In this document: piece by piece, positions 14,984 through 22,967 of the stretch
Layout: every line of letters starts with the position of its first letter
How positions within the stretch are numbered: position 1 is the first letter of the stretch
Assembly (NCBI GenBank): GCA_035575925.1
Contig: DATLXK010000006.1
Coordinates: forward strand, 1 to 26,011
Source: DASWTL01 sp035575925
GTDB lineage: Bacteria > Bacteroidota > Bacteroidia > Sphingobacteriales > Sphingobacteriaceae
Length of the DNA stretch: 26,011 nucleotides
Reading direction: 5' to 3'
Made by a program: the position numbers and the translations under genes
The notes under the pieces: generated by a model
Database searches by the model: none
Told to the model about the DNA's origin: nothing
What the model saw: only the letters and a program-made list of their open reading frames with translations

Positions 14984-16213
14984 TTAATTTTTATTTAATA
15001 ATAACTCTTCCGTGACGTTATATTTTATCTGTTGTATTTCCGGAGATGGAATTTTTACGGGCATATTTAAAATTAACTTCCCGATTGATCTGGCGTTATC
15101 AAATCGTTTTGTAAGGAGGTAATATTTAAAGAGGGTGTACTTAGTCCTGAACCGGTTAGGAACCATAAAAACTGCAAGTTGATAGGATCTTTCTGCCCTG
15201 TACAGATCGCCGGCTTTGAAATATGCATCACCTAACTTTTTATACAATATATTACTGCTTCTTTTAGTCAGGGTGTGCTTAATAACTTTTAAAGCTTGTT
15301 TATAGCTTAAGTCAGGTGTTAATTCATCACTGTAATAAATCAGAAATCCTGCATCATTTTGCAGTTCCGTATAAATGCTTTCCAATGCAGATAATGATTC
15401 ATGAACAAATCCTGCTTTTGAAAGCTCTTTTGCTTCTTCAAACTTAATATAACTCTTATAACTCTTCAGGTAAGAGGCATTTTTAAGTACCATAAAACCA
15501 AGAACGATCAATAAAAAGACTCCTGCATATTTGAATATGTTCCACTTTACCTTATTTGTCAGCAAAAAAATGTATATCAATATTAAAAGGACTGCCAGCT
15601 GAAAAATGCTTTTCTCAAAAACATGAGTAAACAGCGCAGCAACTGATATTGCAATTAACTGTGCACAGGCTAACTTTACCCAATTATTTGCCTCATTATG
15701 TTTTAGAGCTCTGTATATAAGCAGCACAATACAATAACATGCAAAGAGCAATAGAAGAATTCCTGCTACTCCTGTTTCAATAATAAATTGCCAATAATCA
15801 TTAAAGGCATAATATACATTATCAGCTAAAAGCAACTCTTTAGTTGTGTAATGCCCCGCTCTGAAATATTCTGCCTGGTACAGATTGTATCTTACAGGGA
15901 ATTTCCCAAGTCCTATACCGGTCAGGTTTTCTTTGAATACATTAAAAGATATTTTATAGATTAAAATACGGCCTAAGGCAGAATCCGGCTTCACTAAAGT
16001 TATTAAACCGGAAAGGGTTAGTGCTAATCCTGCTAATATTAACAGGTATTTCTTTATACTTATTCTGAAGTTTGTGGTAAGCAAAAAGAGAAATATTAAG
16101 CTTACAATATACCCGATTATAAAGGCTCTGTTTACCGTACAGACTGATACTACTAATCCGGCGCCTGTGAGTATACTAATACTTTTAAAAGAAGGATGTA
16201 TTAAGTAATGCAT
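14984..16213 (-). CDS. O-antigen-ligase-like membrane protein with TPR-like tail (409 aa)
   Basis: About seven hydrophobic segments lie between residues 10 and 243, with a long outer loop (about 74-147) holding FKENLTGIGLGKFPVRY and a NDYWQFIIETG segment. This is the C-terminal half of the Wzy/WaaL (O-antigen ligase) fold. Residues 250-405 are soluble and helical, with KKLGDAYFKAGDLYRAERSY matching a tetratricopeptide unit. Bacteroidota homologues are usually about 550-600 aa with several more N-terminal membrane helices, so this one looks short. Its ATG lies 1 nt after the M23 gene's TAG, implying translational coupling. It probably attaches or polymerises a glycan at the inner membrane's outer face. 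The substrate is unknown. Confidence 0.7.
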   Translation of the reverse strand: MHYLIHPSFKSISILTGAGLVVSVCTVNRAFIIGYIVSLIFLFLLTTNFRISIKKYLLILAGLALTLSGLITLVKPDSALGRILIYKISFNVFKENLTGIGLGKFPVRYNLYQAEYFRAGHYTTKELLLADNVYYAFNDYWQFIIETGVAGILLLLFACYCIVLLIYRALKHNEANNWVKLACAQLIAISVAALFTHVFEKSIFQLAVLLILIYIFLLTNKVKWNIFKYAGVFLLIVLGFMVLKNASYLKSYKSYIKFEEAKELSKAGFVHESLSALESIYTELQNDAGFLIYYSDELTPDLSYKQALKVIKHTLTKRSSNILYKKLGDAYFKAGDLYRAERSYQLAVFMVPNRFRTKYTLFKYYLLTKRFDNARSIGKLILNMPVKIPSPEIQQIKYNVTEELLLNKN

Positions 16214-16214
16214 C

Positions 16215-16754
16215 CTAATTGATTAAGAGCTTTCCTGGATCTAAATTAAACATTTTCTTCCATCCGTCAGGAGCTTTTTGATCGTAATGTCTTATAACGG
16301 GCAGTAAAGAGAAAATAGAAAAATGGAGATGATATGGTTTACTAATTGCATTTCCTGTATTTCCAACCGTGCCAAGTAACTGGTATTTTTTCACTATGCT
16401 GAATGTTCCGGAATTTAAACTATTCAGATGCGCAAAATAAAATACTCGCATTTTAGGTCCTAACAAATACAAATAGTTTCCCCCGTTTGCGCTATACCCC
16501 GCTTTCACAATTAAACCATTAACCGGACTTATAACAGGTGTTTTATGTGGACTAAAAATATCAATACCTTTATGTGTTCGGGATTTTCCCCAGGGATAAT
16601 ACCAATAACTTAATTTATCCCAGTGTGCCGGGCTGGCATTTTTTACCGGAATGGGCAACTCCCGGAGCTCAGGCTTCAAGTTAATGGAAATCAGAGCCCA
16701 TGATAACAATGAAAATAAGACCAGAATAATTGGACTTAAGATTCTTCCTTCCAT
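16215..16754 (-). CDS. Membrane-anchored M23 metallopeptidase (179 aa)
   Basis: An N-terminal hydrophobic segment (7-25) anchors or exports the protein. The catalytic LytM/M23 core is complete: HKGID (His61, Asp65), His109 in FYFAHL and HLHF (142-145) give the zinc ligands and catalytic His. M23 enzymes cut peptide cross-links in peptidoglycan. The domain follows the membrane segment closely, without the coiled coil seen in EnvC or NlpD. It is the first gene of the minus-strand envelope group and is coupled to the O-antigen-ligase-like gene. No clear promoter or ribosome binding site was seen. Confidence 0.88.
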   Translation of the reverse strand: MEGRILSPIILVLFSLLSWALISINLKPELRELPIPVKNASPAHWDKLSYWYYPWGKSRTHKGIDIFSPHKTPVISPVNGLIVKAGYSANGGNYLYLLGPKMRVFYFAHLNSLNSGTFSIVKKYQLLGTVGNTGNAISKPYHLHFSIFSLLPVIRHYDQKAPDGWKKMFNLDPGKLLIN

Positions 16755-16806
16755 TTAGAACAATTTTCATGTTTGTTTTTGTTTATAACGACAGGTTAAC
16801 TTCCCG

Positions 16807-16971
16807 ATGCTCAACAATTATGAAGATGGCTTCAGAACGCTTGACAGCGGCTTTAAGCTCCTCCAGGCCCACTGTTCAAAGGCTACCTTCTATACAGACA
16901 CATACAAGTTGAATCCTGCGATAATGTACTATCTTCTATACTCCCAAAAGCAACCTGGCAGGATCTTCTAA
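16807..16971 (+). other. Coding-like remnant or small ORF between M23 and odhB
   Basis: A plus-strand 54-codon frame begins MLNNYEDGFRTLDSGFKLLQ and continues with a segment AHCSKATFYTDTYKLNPAIM. It overlaps the 3' end of odhB on the other strand by 36 nt. The amino-acid composition is protein-like but there is no ribosome binding site and no recognised family. It may be the stub of a lost gene. A 29-codon frame on the opposite strand (16783-16872) is also open, so the coding strand is uncertain. Confidence 0.25.
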
Positions 16972-18180
16972 TAACTGCTTTACACGAACCAGGAAACCAA
17001 CCGATTCCCTGCCATCTATAATCCTGTGATCATATGATAAAGCCACGTACATAATTGGCCTGATAACTACCTGCCCGTTTACAGCCATAGGACGCTCAAC
17101 AATATTGTGCATACCTAAAATGGCTACCTGGGGAGCATTTATGATCGGAGTAGACATCATTGATCCAAAAACACCACCATTAGTTATTGTAAATGTCCCA
17201 CCAGACATTTCTTCGATAGTAAGCTTACCGTCACGCGCCTTTGTGGCCAGGGTAAGAACTTCGCTCTCTATCTGGGCAAGGGTTAAAGTATCCGCGTTAC
17301 GGATAACAGGAACTACGAGTCCTTTGGGAGCAGATACGGCTACCGATATATCAACATATTCATTATACACGATTTCTTCACCGTCAATACGTGCATTTAC
17401 AGCAGGAAAATCTTTTAATGCTTCACAAACTGCTTTTGTAAAGAAAGACATAAAGCCTAATCCAACACCATACTTTTCTTTGAACTTATCTTTATATTTA
17501 GTTCGCAACTCCATAATAGGCTGCATATCTACTTCATTAAAAGTAGTCAGCATAGCCGTTTCATTCTTTACTGCTACTAATCTTTTTGCAACAGTTTTTC
17601 GCAGAGAAGACATCTTTTCACGTCGCTCATTCCGTGCACCCGCTGCTTTTGGTGCTGAAACCTGAGTGCCCCCGGTTTCTGGTTTTTGAGCGATCTGCCC
17701 GGAAGATGGAGCTTCTGCTTTTTTACCGTCTGCTTTTAAAGCATCTTCTTTGGTTATGCGTCCACCCACGCCGCTTCCATTTACAGCTGCAGGTTCTACA
17801 CCTTTTTCAGCCAGTATTTTAGTTGCCGACGGTGAAGGGCTTCCCGCAGCATATCCTGCGGTCTTATCGCTTTGAACAGCAGTTTTTTCTGCAACTGCTT
17901 CAGGTTTTTCTTCCTTAACCTCTTTTGAAGCAGGAACAGCAGCTCCACCCTCTTCAATGGAGCAAACCACTTGTCCAATGGCCAGTGTATCGCCCTCTTT
18001 TGCTACAGTTTTTAAAGTTCCTGCTTTTTCTGCAGTTAATTCAAAGGTTGCTTTGTCAGATTCTAATTCAGCAATCACTTCATCCATCTCTACGGCTTCG
18101 CCATCCTGCTTAATCCAGCGTGATAAAACAACTTCTGAAATGGATTCGCCTACAGGCGGAACTTTTATCTCTAAACTCAT
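16936..18180 (-). CDS. odhB: Dihydrolipoyllysine-residue succinyltransferase, E2 of 2-oxoglutarate dehydrogenase (414 aa)
   Basis: E2 transfers the succinyl group from lipoate to CoA in the TCA cycle. Domains in order: lipoyl domain 2-76 with the lipoylated Lys43 in ESDKATFE, an Ala/Glu/Lys-rich linker, a peripheral-subunit-binding domain at about 114-150 (SPSATKILAEKG, GVGGRITKED), a second linker, and a catalytic domain of about 230 residues ending in LSYDHRIIDGRESVGF, with His385 and Asp389 in the acyltransferase motif. Length and the single lipoyl domain match E. coli SucB (405 aa). It starts 21 nt after odhA and is clearly co-transcribed. Intact. Confidence 0.96.
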   Translation of the reverse strand: MSLEIKVPPVGESISEVVLSRWIKQDGEAVEMDEVIAELESDKATFELTAEKAGTLKTVAKEGDTLAIGQVVCSIEEGGAAVPASKEVKEEKPEAVAEKTAVQSDKTAGYAAGSPSPSATKILAEKGVEPAAVNGSGVGGRITKEDALKADGKKAEAPSSGQIAQKPETGGTQVSAPKAAGARNERREKMSSLRKTVAKRLVAVKNETAMLTTFNEVDMQPIMELRTKYKDKFKEKYGVGLGFMSFFTKAVCEALKDFPAVNARIDGEEIVYNEYVDISVAVSAPKGLVVPVIRNADTLTLAQIESEVLTLATKARDGKLTIEEMSGGTFTITNGGVFGSMMSTPIINAPQVAILGMHNIVERPMAVNGQVVIRPIMYVALSYDHRIIDGRESVGFLVRVKQLLEDPARLLLGV

Positions 18181-18201
18181 AGTATTAGGTTATAGATTTA
18201 A

Positions 18202-20997
18202 TTAATCGACTTTTACAGCTTTTTTTGTTGTGTTTTCTACCAGTTCTTTCACTTCGGGCCCTGCTTTATCTTCGAATGCTTTACCCACGATCTGCAGTTG
18301 CTGTGCAATATGCTGTTTGGCATAACCTGTAGCTGTACTACTGCTTTCTTTACGTGAGATCACTTCAAAATCAAAGTGTGAGTTCCTGAATTTCCGGCAA
18401 AGGAATGGCCAGGCACCCATGTTTTCAGGCTCTTCCTGCACCCACACACACTCCCCGGCATTCTTATACTTCTTCTTTATATCTTCCATTTCCTGTTTAG
18501 GAAGCGGATATAACTGTTCTAACCGCACCAAAGCTACATCTTTACGTTTATCCGTCTGTTGCTTTTCCAAAAGATCGTAGTATATCTTGCCTGAGCAAAA
18601 TAATACACGCTTTACATCACCCGCTTTAACATAATCATCATCTATTACGGAGTGAAACTCCCCTTTAGTAAAATCATTTAGCGGACTTACACAAAGCGAA
18701 CTGCGAAGAAGGCTTTTCGGTGTGAATATTACCAGCGGCTTTCTGAACTCGCGTTTTAGCTGACGGCGTAAAATATGGAAGAAATTTGCCGGGGTTGTGC
18801 AATTAGCAATCTGGATATTATTATCTGCGCAAAGTTCCAGGAAACGTTCGATTCTGGCAGAAGAATGCTCCGGCCCCTGCCCTTCGTAGCCATGCGGCAA
18901 TAACATCACCAAACCATTTGAGCGCTGCCATTTAGTTTCAGAACTGGCCACAAACTGGTCTATAATAATCTGAGCCCCATTGAAAAAATCACCAAACTGT
19001 GCTTCCCATATGGTGAGGGAATACGGATTTGCTAAAGCATATCCATATTCAAACCCTAAAACTCCATACTCTGAAAGATGCGAATTATAAATATCAAATT
19101 TTGCTTCGCCGCTTGCAAGCTGAGCTAACGGAACATACTCTTCTTCCGAATTCTCCAAAGTCAATACCGCATGGCGATGTGAAAAAGTTCCCCGCTCCAC
19201 ATCCTGTCCGCTTAATCGTACCCGTAATCCTTCCTCAAGCAATGTCCCATAGGCCATTAGCTCGCCCATGGCCCAGTCGAACACTTTGGTTTCTTTAACC
19301 ATTTTCTTCCGTTCCTGGAACAGCTTTTCTATTTTACGAAAGAAGGTTTTATCTGATGGTAAGGTTGTGATCTTTTCAGCAATCGCAAGAAATTTCTTTT
19401 CTGAAACGGTGGTATCCGCTTTTGCATATACTTCTTCTGAAGATGCTATATGCAGATCCTTCCATGCTCCGGAAAATTCTGAATGGGCCTGAGCATATCC
19501 GTCTTCTTCTTTGGATTCGTTTAAACGCCCCTGAAGTAACGCACGGAAATCTTTTTCCATTTCTTTAGCAAGATTGGCATCCACACTGCCCTGCTCAGTT
19601 AGTTTCTTATTATAAATCTCCCTCGGATTTGGATGTTTCTCAATGATCTTATATAAAAGCGGCTGTGTAAATTTTGGCTCATCGGCTTCATTATGACCGT
19701 AACGGCGATAACACAGCAGATCTATAAATACGTCATTATGATATTTTTGCCGGTACTCCATGGCCATGTTAATGGCATAGATCAGCGCTTCCACATCATC
19801 GCCATTGACGTGAAAAACAGGAGACAGTGTTACTTTAGCAATATCTGTACAATAAGTAGAAGAGCGCGCATCTTTAAAATTAGTAGTAAATCCTACCTGG
19901 TTATTAATTACCAGGTGAATTGTACCGCCAGCTTTATAACCATCCAGCGTGGCCATCTGCAGCACTTCATATACAATACCCTGGCCGGCTATGGAAGAAT
20001 CGCCATGAATAAGGATAGGAGCAATACGGTTTTCATCACCTCCGTATTTAAAATCCATTTTAGAACGGGCCATTCCTTCCACAATAGGATCAACTGTTTC
20101 TAAATGTGATGGATTTGGACACAGGCTTAAATGAATGGATTTACCTGTACTTGTTTTAATATCTGTTGAATAACTAAGATGATATTTTACATCGCCTCCG
20201 TAAGGTACACCTTCATCATACCCCTTGCCTTCGAATTCGGCAAAAATATCTTTATAGGTTTTACCCATAATGTTGGCAAGCACATTTAACCGTCCGCGGT
20301 GAGCCATGCCAATAACAAATTCTTCAATACCCAGGTCAGCGCCTTTCTCAATGACAGAATCCAATGCAGGTATTAAACTTTCTGCACCTTCGAGTGAAAA
20401 TCTTTTCTGGCCCAGGAATTTTGTTCCCAGGAAGTTTTCAAAAACAACAGCCTCATTAAGCTTTTTGAGGATCTGTTTCTTATTATCTATAGAAAATGCG
20501 GGAGTATTTCGCTCCCGTTCCATACGCTCTTCAAACCATTTTATTTTATCGGGATTACGGATATATCGATATTCGGCACCTATTGACTGGCAATAGGTTT
20601 GATTAAGCAGAGCAATAATATCACGAAGCTTGGCAGGACCTATTCCAACTTCTCCACCAACATTAAAAACCAGATCCAGGTCTTCTTCAGTTAATCCAAA
20701 CGTTTCTAATGAAAGGTCAGGGGAATACGTTCGGCGCTCACGTACGGGGTTTGTTTTTGTAAATAAATGTCCCCGCGTACGGTATCCGTTAATGAGGTTT
20801 AAAACATTTATTTCTTTTAAAAAATGTTTCGGGGTTTCCGGAGTAACTACACTGGCTTCCGAGCCACGACCAAAATCATATCCTTCAAAAAATTTCTGCC
20901 AGCCAAAATCAACTGATTCACCATTTTCTTTATACGATTGATATAACGAGTCTATATACGCTACGTCGGCGTTACTGAGATACGACAAATTATCCAT
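18202..20997 (-). CDS. odhA: 2-oxoglutarate dehydrogenase E1 component (931 aa)
   Basis: E1 decarboxylates 2-oxoglutarate with thiamine diphosphate and succinylates the lipoyl group of E2. The N terminus (YLSNADVAYIDSLYQSYKEN) is the E2-binding helix typical of OGDH E1. GMAHRGRLNVLANI (230-243), NPSHLE (295-300), the ThDP/Mg motif GDSSIAGQG (332-340) and YGHNEADEP (433-441) follow, then the transketolase-like pyrimidine-binding domain and C-terminal domain. Its 931 aa match E. coli SucA (933). It heads the odhA-odhB operon, with a TATTTTTG box upstream. Intact. Confidence 0.97.
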   Translation of the reverse strand: MDNLSYLSNADVAYIDSLYQSYKENGESVDFGWQKFFEGYDFGRGSEASVVTPETPKHFLKEINVLNLINGYRTRGHLFTKTNPVRERRTYSPDLSLETFGLTEEDLDLVFNVGGEVGIGPAKLRDIIALLNQTYCQSIGAEYRYIRNPDKIKWFEERMERERNTPAFSIDNKKQILKKLNEAVVFENFLGTKFLGQKRFSLEGAESLIPALDSVIEKGADLGIEEFVIGMAHRGRLNVLANIMGKTYKDIFAEFEGKGYDEGVPYGGDVKYHLSYSTDIKTSTGKSIHLSLCPNPSHLETVDPIVEGMARSKMDFKYGGDENRIAPILIHGDSSIAGQGIVYEVLQMATLDGYKAGGTIHLVINNQVGFTTNFKDARSSTYCTDIAKVTLSPVFHVNGDDVEALIYAINMAMEYRQKYHNDVFIDLLCYRRYGHNEADEPKFTQPLLYKIIEKHPNPREIYNKKLTEQGSVDANLAKEMEKDFRALLQGRLNESKEEDGYAQAHSEFSGAWKDLHIASSEEVYAKADTTVSEKKFLAIAEKITTLPSDKTFFRKIEKLFQERKKMVKETKVFDWAMGELMAYGTLLEEGLRVRLSGQDVERGTFSHRHAVLTLENSEEEYVPLAQLASGEAKFDIYNSHLSEYGVLGFEYGYALANPYSLTIWEAQFGDFFNGAQIIIDQFVASSETKWQRSNGLVMLLPHGYEGQGPEHSSARIERFLELCADNNIQIANCTTPANFFHILRRQLKREFRKPLVIFTPKSLLRSSLCVSPLNDFTKGEFHSVIDDDYVKAGDVKRVLFCSGKIYYDLLEKQQTDKRKDVALVRLEQLYPLPKQEMEDIKKKYKNAGECVWVQEEPENMGAWPFLCRKFRNSHFDFEVISRKESSSTATGYAKQHIAQQLQIVGKAFEDKAGPEVKELVENTTKKAVKVD

Positions 20998-21019
20998 TGA
21001 ACTAAATCTAAAAACGGAA

Positions 21020-21027
21020 CAAAAATA
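21020..21027 (-). promoter_or_regulatory. Probable -7 box of the odhA promoter
   Basis: The minus strand reads TATTTTTG, matching TAnnTTTG, 22 nt upstream of the odhA start. No TTTG -33 element is present at the expected distance, only T-rich DNA. Confidence 0.4.
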
Positions 21028-21211
21028 AGAGTTTCAGGGGTAAAAAGCGGTAAAAATCGATGCTAATTTTATGTTAATGAAGTATTAATCCTATCAAAAC
21101 CCATAATTAGCAGAATATCTACATTAAGCTGCAGGGAAACACAGGCAAAAATTTGAAGCATAACAAAAATCATTTTTAATTCTTATATTTAATAACCAAA
21201 TTTTATGCTCA

Positions 21212-21640
21212 ATGAAATATGTAAAGCACGTTCTTCAAAACAAAGCCAGCGGCATAATCTCGCTGAATGAATCTTGTTCGGTATATCAGGCATTAGAAGT
21301 TATGATGGAAAATAACATCAGCGCAGTATTGATTATGGAAGACACTTTACTTAAAGGAATTTTTACCGAGCGTGATTATGCGAGAAAAATAATTTTACAA
21401 GGGAAAGCATCAAGGGAAACGCTGCTGAAAGAAGTAATGACTAAAACACTTTTGACCGTAACTTCTGAAGCCAGCATCGCAGACTGCATGAATATGATGA
21501 CTGACCGGCATATACGACATTTGCCGGTTATAGATAAAGGAGCGGTAACAGGAATGGTTTCTATCGGCGATGTTGTGAAGTTTATTATCCAGGATCAGCA
21601 ACAAACCATTCAGCAACTGGAAAGCTATATAAGTAGTTAA
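21212..21640 (+). CDS. CBS-domain protein (142 aa)
   Basis: Two CBS motifs make up the whole protein: residues about 8-65 (SVYQALEVMMENNISAVLIM, GIFTERDYARKI) and about 75-130 (SIADCMNMMTDRHIRHLPVI, GMVSIGDVVKFI). A Bateman pair of this kind binds adenine nucleotides and usually senses energy or AMP-type ligands. There is no fused effector domain, signal or membrane segment, so it probably acts on a partner. The C-terminal QQQTIQQLESYI helix is common in stand-alone bacterial CBS proteins. Its stop codon overlaps that of the convergent ferredoxin-like gene within TTAA. Confidence 0.88.
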   Translation: MKYVKHVLQNKASGIISLNESCSVYQALEVMMENNISAVLIMEDTLLKGIFTERDYARKIILQGKASRETLLKEVMTKTLLTVTSEASIADCMNMMTDRHIRHLPVIDKGAVTGMVSIGDVVKFIIQDQQQTIQQLESYISS

Positions 21641-21958
21641 GGAAGTTTACTAAAGTCCATAACCAAACGGGATACTACACGATCATTCTCAAAGTGTTCA
21701 GAAACGATCTCTTCAACATCCTGTATCTGTACACCACCATAAAATATTCCTTCAGGATAAACCACCATGCCTGGCCCGAGCTCGCACACATCAAAGCAGC
21801 CGGCTTTCTGGGCTCGGATGCCTACAGATAAGCCTTTATCATTAATCTGCTTTTTAAAAGCGGCAACCAGCTTAAGCCCGTGCTCTTTCGCCACAACTGG
21901 GCCTTCCACCTGCGGCGCGTTGATTAGTACAGATAAATATGTGCTTTTTATAATACAT
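21637..21958 (-). pseudogene. Thioredoxin-like [2Fe-2S] ferredoxin gene with a 1-nt frameshift
   Basis: From ATG 21958 the frame reads MYYKKHIFICTNQRAAGG and then RPSCGE, the N-terminal half of the NuoE-like thioredoxin-fold [2Fe-2S] ferredoxins with its first two cluster Cys (ICTN, SCGE). It then runs out of frame. One base later the other frame continues EHGLKLVAAFKKQI to the end, with the second Cys pair in AGCFDVCELGPG and the conserved VVYPEGIFYGGV. Removing one T from the TTT at 21886-21888 (one A from GAAAGAG on the coding strand) restores a continuous protein of about 106 aa with all four Cys. The 90-aa frame that starts at GTG 21909 lacks the first pair and should not bind a cluster. 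Genuine mutation or sequencing error cannot be separated here. Confidence 0.85.
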
Positions 21959-22020
21959 AGAGAAGGTTATTTTCGTATATAATTAAAATCCAAAAATAAC
22001 AATATCACATTCAAAAAACT

Positions 22021-22959
22021 ATGCTAAAGGCTATTCTAATAACAGGCGCAACAGGTATGATAGGGAAAGCCTTAACTGATACCTTGTTAAATAAGGGACA
22101 TATCGTGCACCATTTAACCAGAAAGTCAACAATCAGCACTAATCCGAACTTAAAAAAATTTACGTGGGATGTTTTTGCAGGAACTATTGATGAAAAATGT
22201 ATAGAAGGTGTTGGTGCTGTGATTCATTTGGCAGGAGAAAATATTGCAGAGAAACCGTGGACAAAAAAGCGCAGGCTTGAACTGACGGAGAGCCGTACCA
22301 AATCTATACACCTGATCTATGAATTGTTAAAAAAATCTTCAAATCATGGAGTTAAAACAGTCGTTTCAGCATCCGGTATAGGATTTTATGGCGATCGCGG
22401 CAATACTTTGCTAACAGAAACAAGTGCAGCAGGAGCAGGTTTTCTATCAGCCATATCCGTGCAGTGGGAAAAAGCAGTGGATGCCGGCAGCCAGTTAAAT
22501 TTGCGTATTGTAAAACTGAGAAGTGGTATTGTGCTTGATATCAAGGAGGGTGCTCTTCCCGAACTGAGCAAACCGGTTAAGGCAGGATTTCCGGCAGCAT
22601 TAGGAAAAGGCACGCAATGGATGCCGTGGATTCATCTCATTGATACTGTCAATTTATACCTGTATGCTCTTGAAAATGAAACGATGAATGGCGCATATAA
22701 TATGGCTGCGCCCGGCATTGTGACCAATGAGCAGTTTATGCAAATACTGGCCGAAGCTTATCATAAAAAATGCTGGTTACCTCATGTTCCTTCCATCGCT
22801 CTTCGCCTGCTGCTGGGAAAAATGAGCGAAATGCTACTGATGAGTACAAGAACTTCATCGGATAAGATTCTGCAAAGCGGTTTCGAATTTCAATTCCCGG
22901 AATTAAAAGCGGCACTCAGGGAATTAGTGCTGACAAAGGAAGCACCTGTTAATAATTAA
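22021..22959 (+). CDS. TIGR01777-type NAD-dependent epimerase (312 aa)
   Basis: This is an atypical short-chain dehydrogenase/epimerase. The N-terminal ITGATGMIGKAL (7-18) is the dinucleotide-binding GxxGxxG motif. HLAGENI (69-75), SASGIGFYGDRG (116-127) with the Tyr of the active site, KLRSGIVLD and the PWIHLIDTV segment are hallmarks of the TIGR01777/YfcH family, and the C-terminal domain of unknown function is complete. The physiological substrate is not known. At 312 aa it is of normal length. The photolyase gene starts 8 nt after its stop, so the two are likely one transcript; epimerase-photolyase pairs may point to a light or stress response. Confidence 0.9.
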   Translation: MLKAILITGATGMIGKALTDTLLNKGHIVHHLTRKSTISTNPNLKKFTWDVFAGTIDEKCIEGVGAVIHLAGENIAEKPWTKKRRLELTESRTKSIHLIYELLKKSSNHGVKTVVSASGIGFYGDRGNTLLTETSAAGAGFLSAISVQWEKAVDAGSQLNLRIVKLRSGIVLDIKEGALPELSKPVKAGFPAALGKGTQWMPWIHLIDTVNLYLYALENETMNGAYNMAAPGIVTNEQFMQILAEAYHKKCWLPHVPSIALRLLLGKMSEMLLMSTRTSSDKILQSGFEFQFPELKAALRELVLTKEAPVNN

Positions 22960-22967
22960 CTTACTCC

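Noticed and set aside
9284..20997. Separation of lpdA from odhA-odhB as an oddity
   Set aside because: Unlinked E3 genes are common in bacteria, and one E3 often serves several complexes.
21880..21895. Programmed frameshift in the ferredoxin-like gene
   Set aside because: GAAAGAG is not a recognised +1 slippery site and no stimulatory hairpin or rare codon is evident; mutation or error is simpler.
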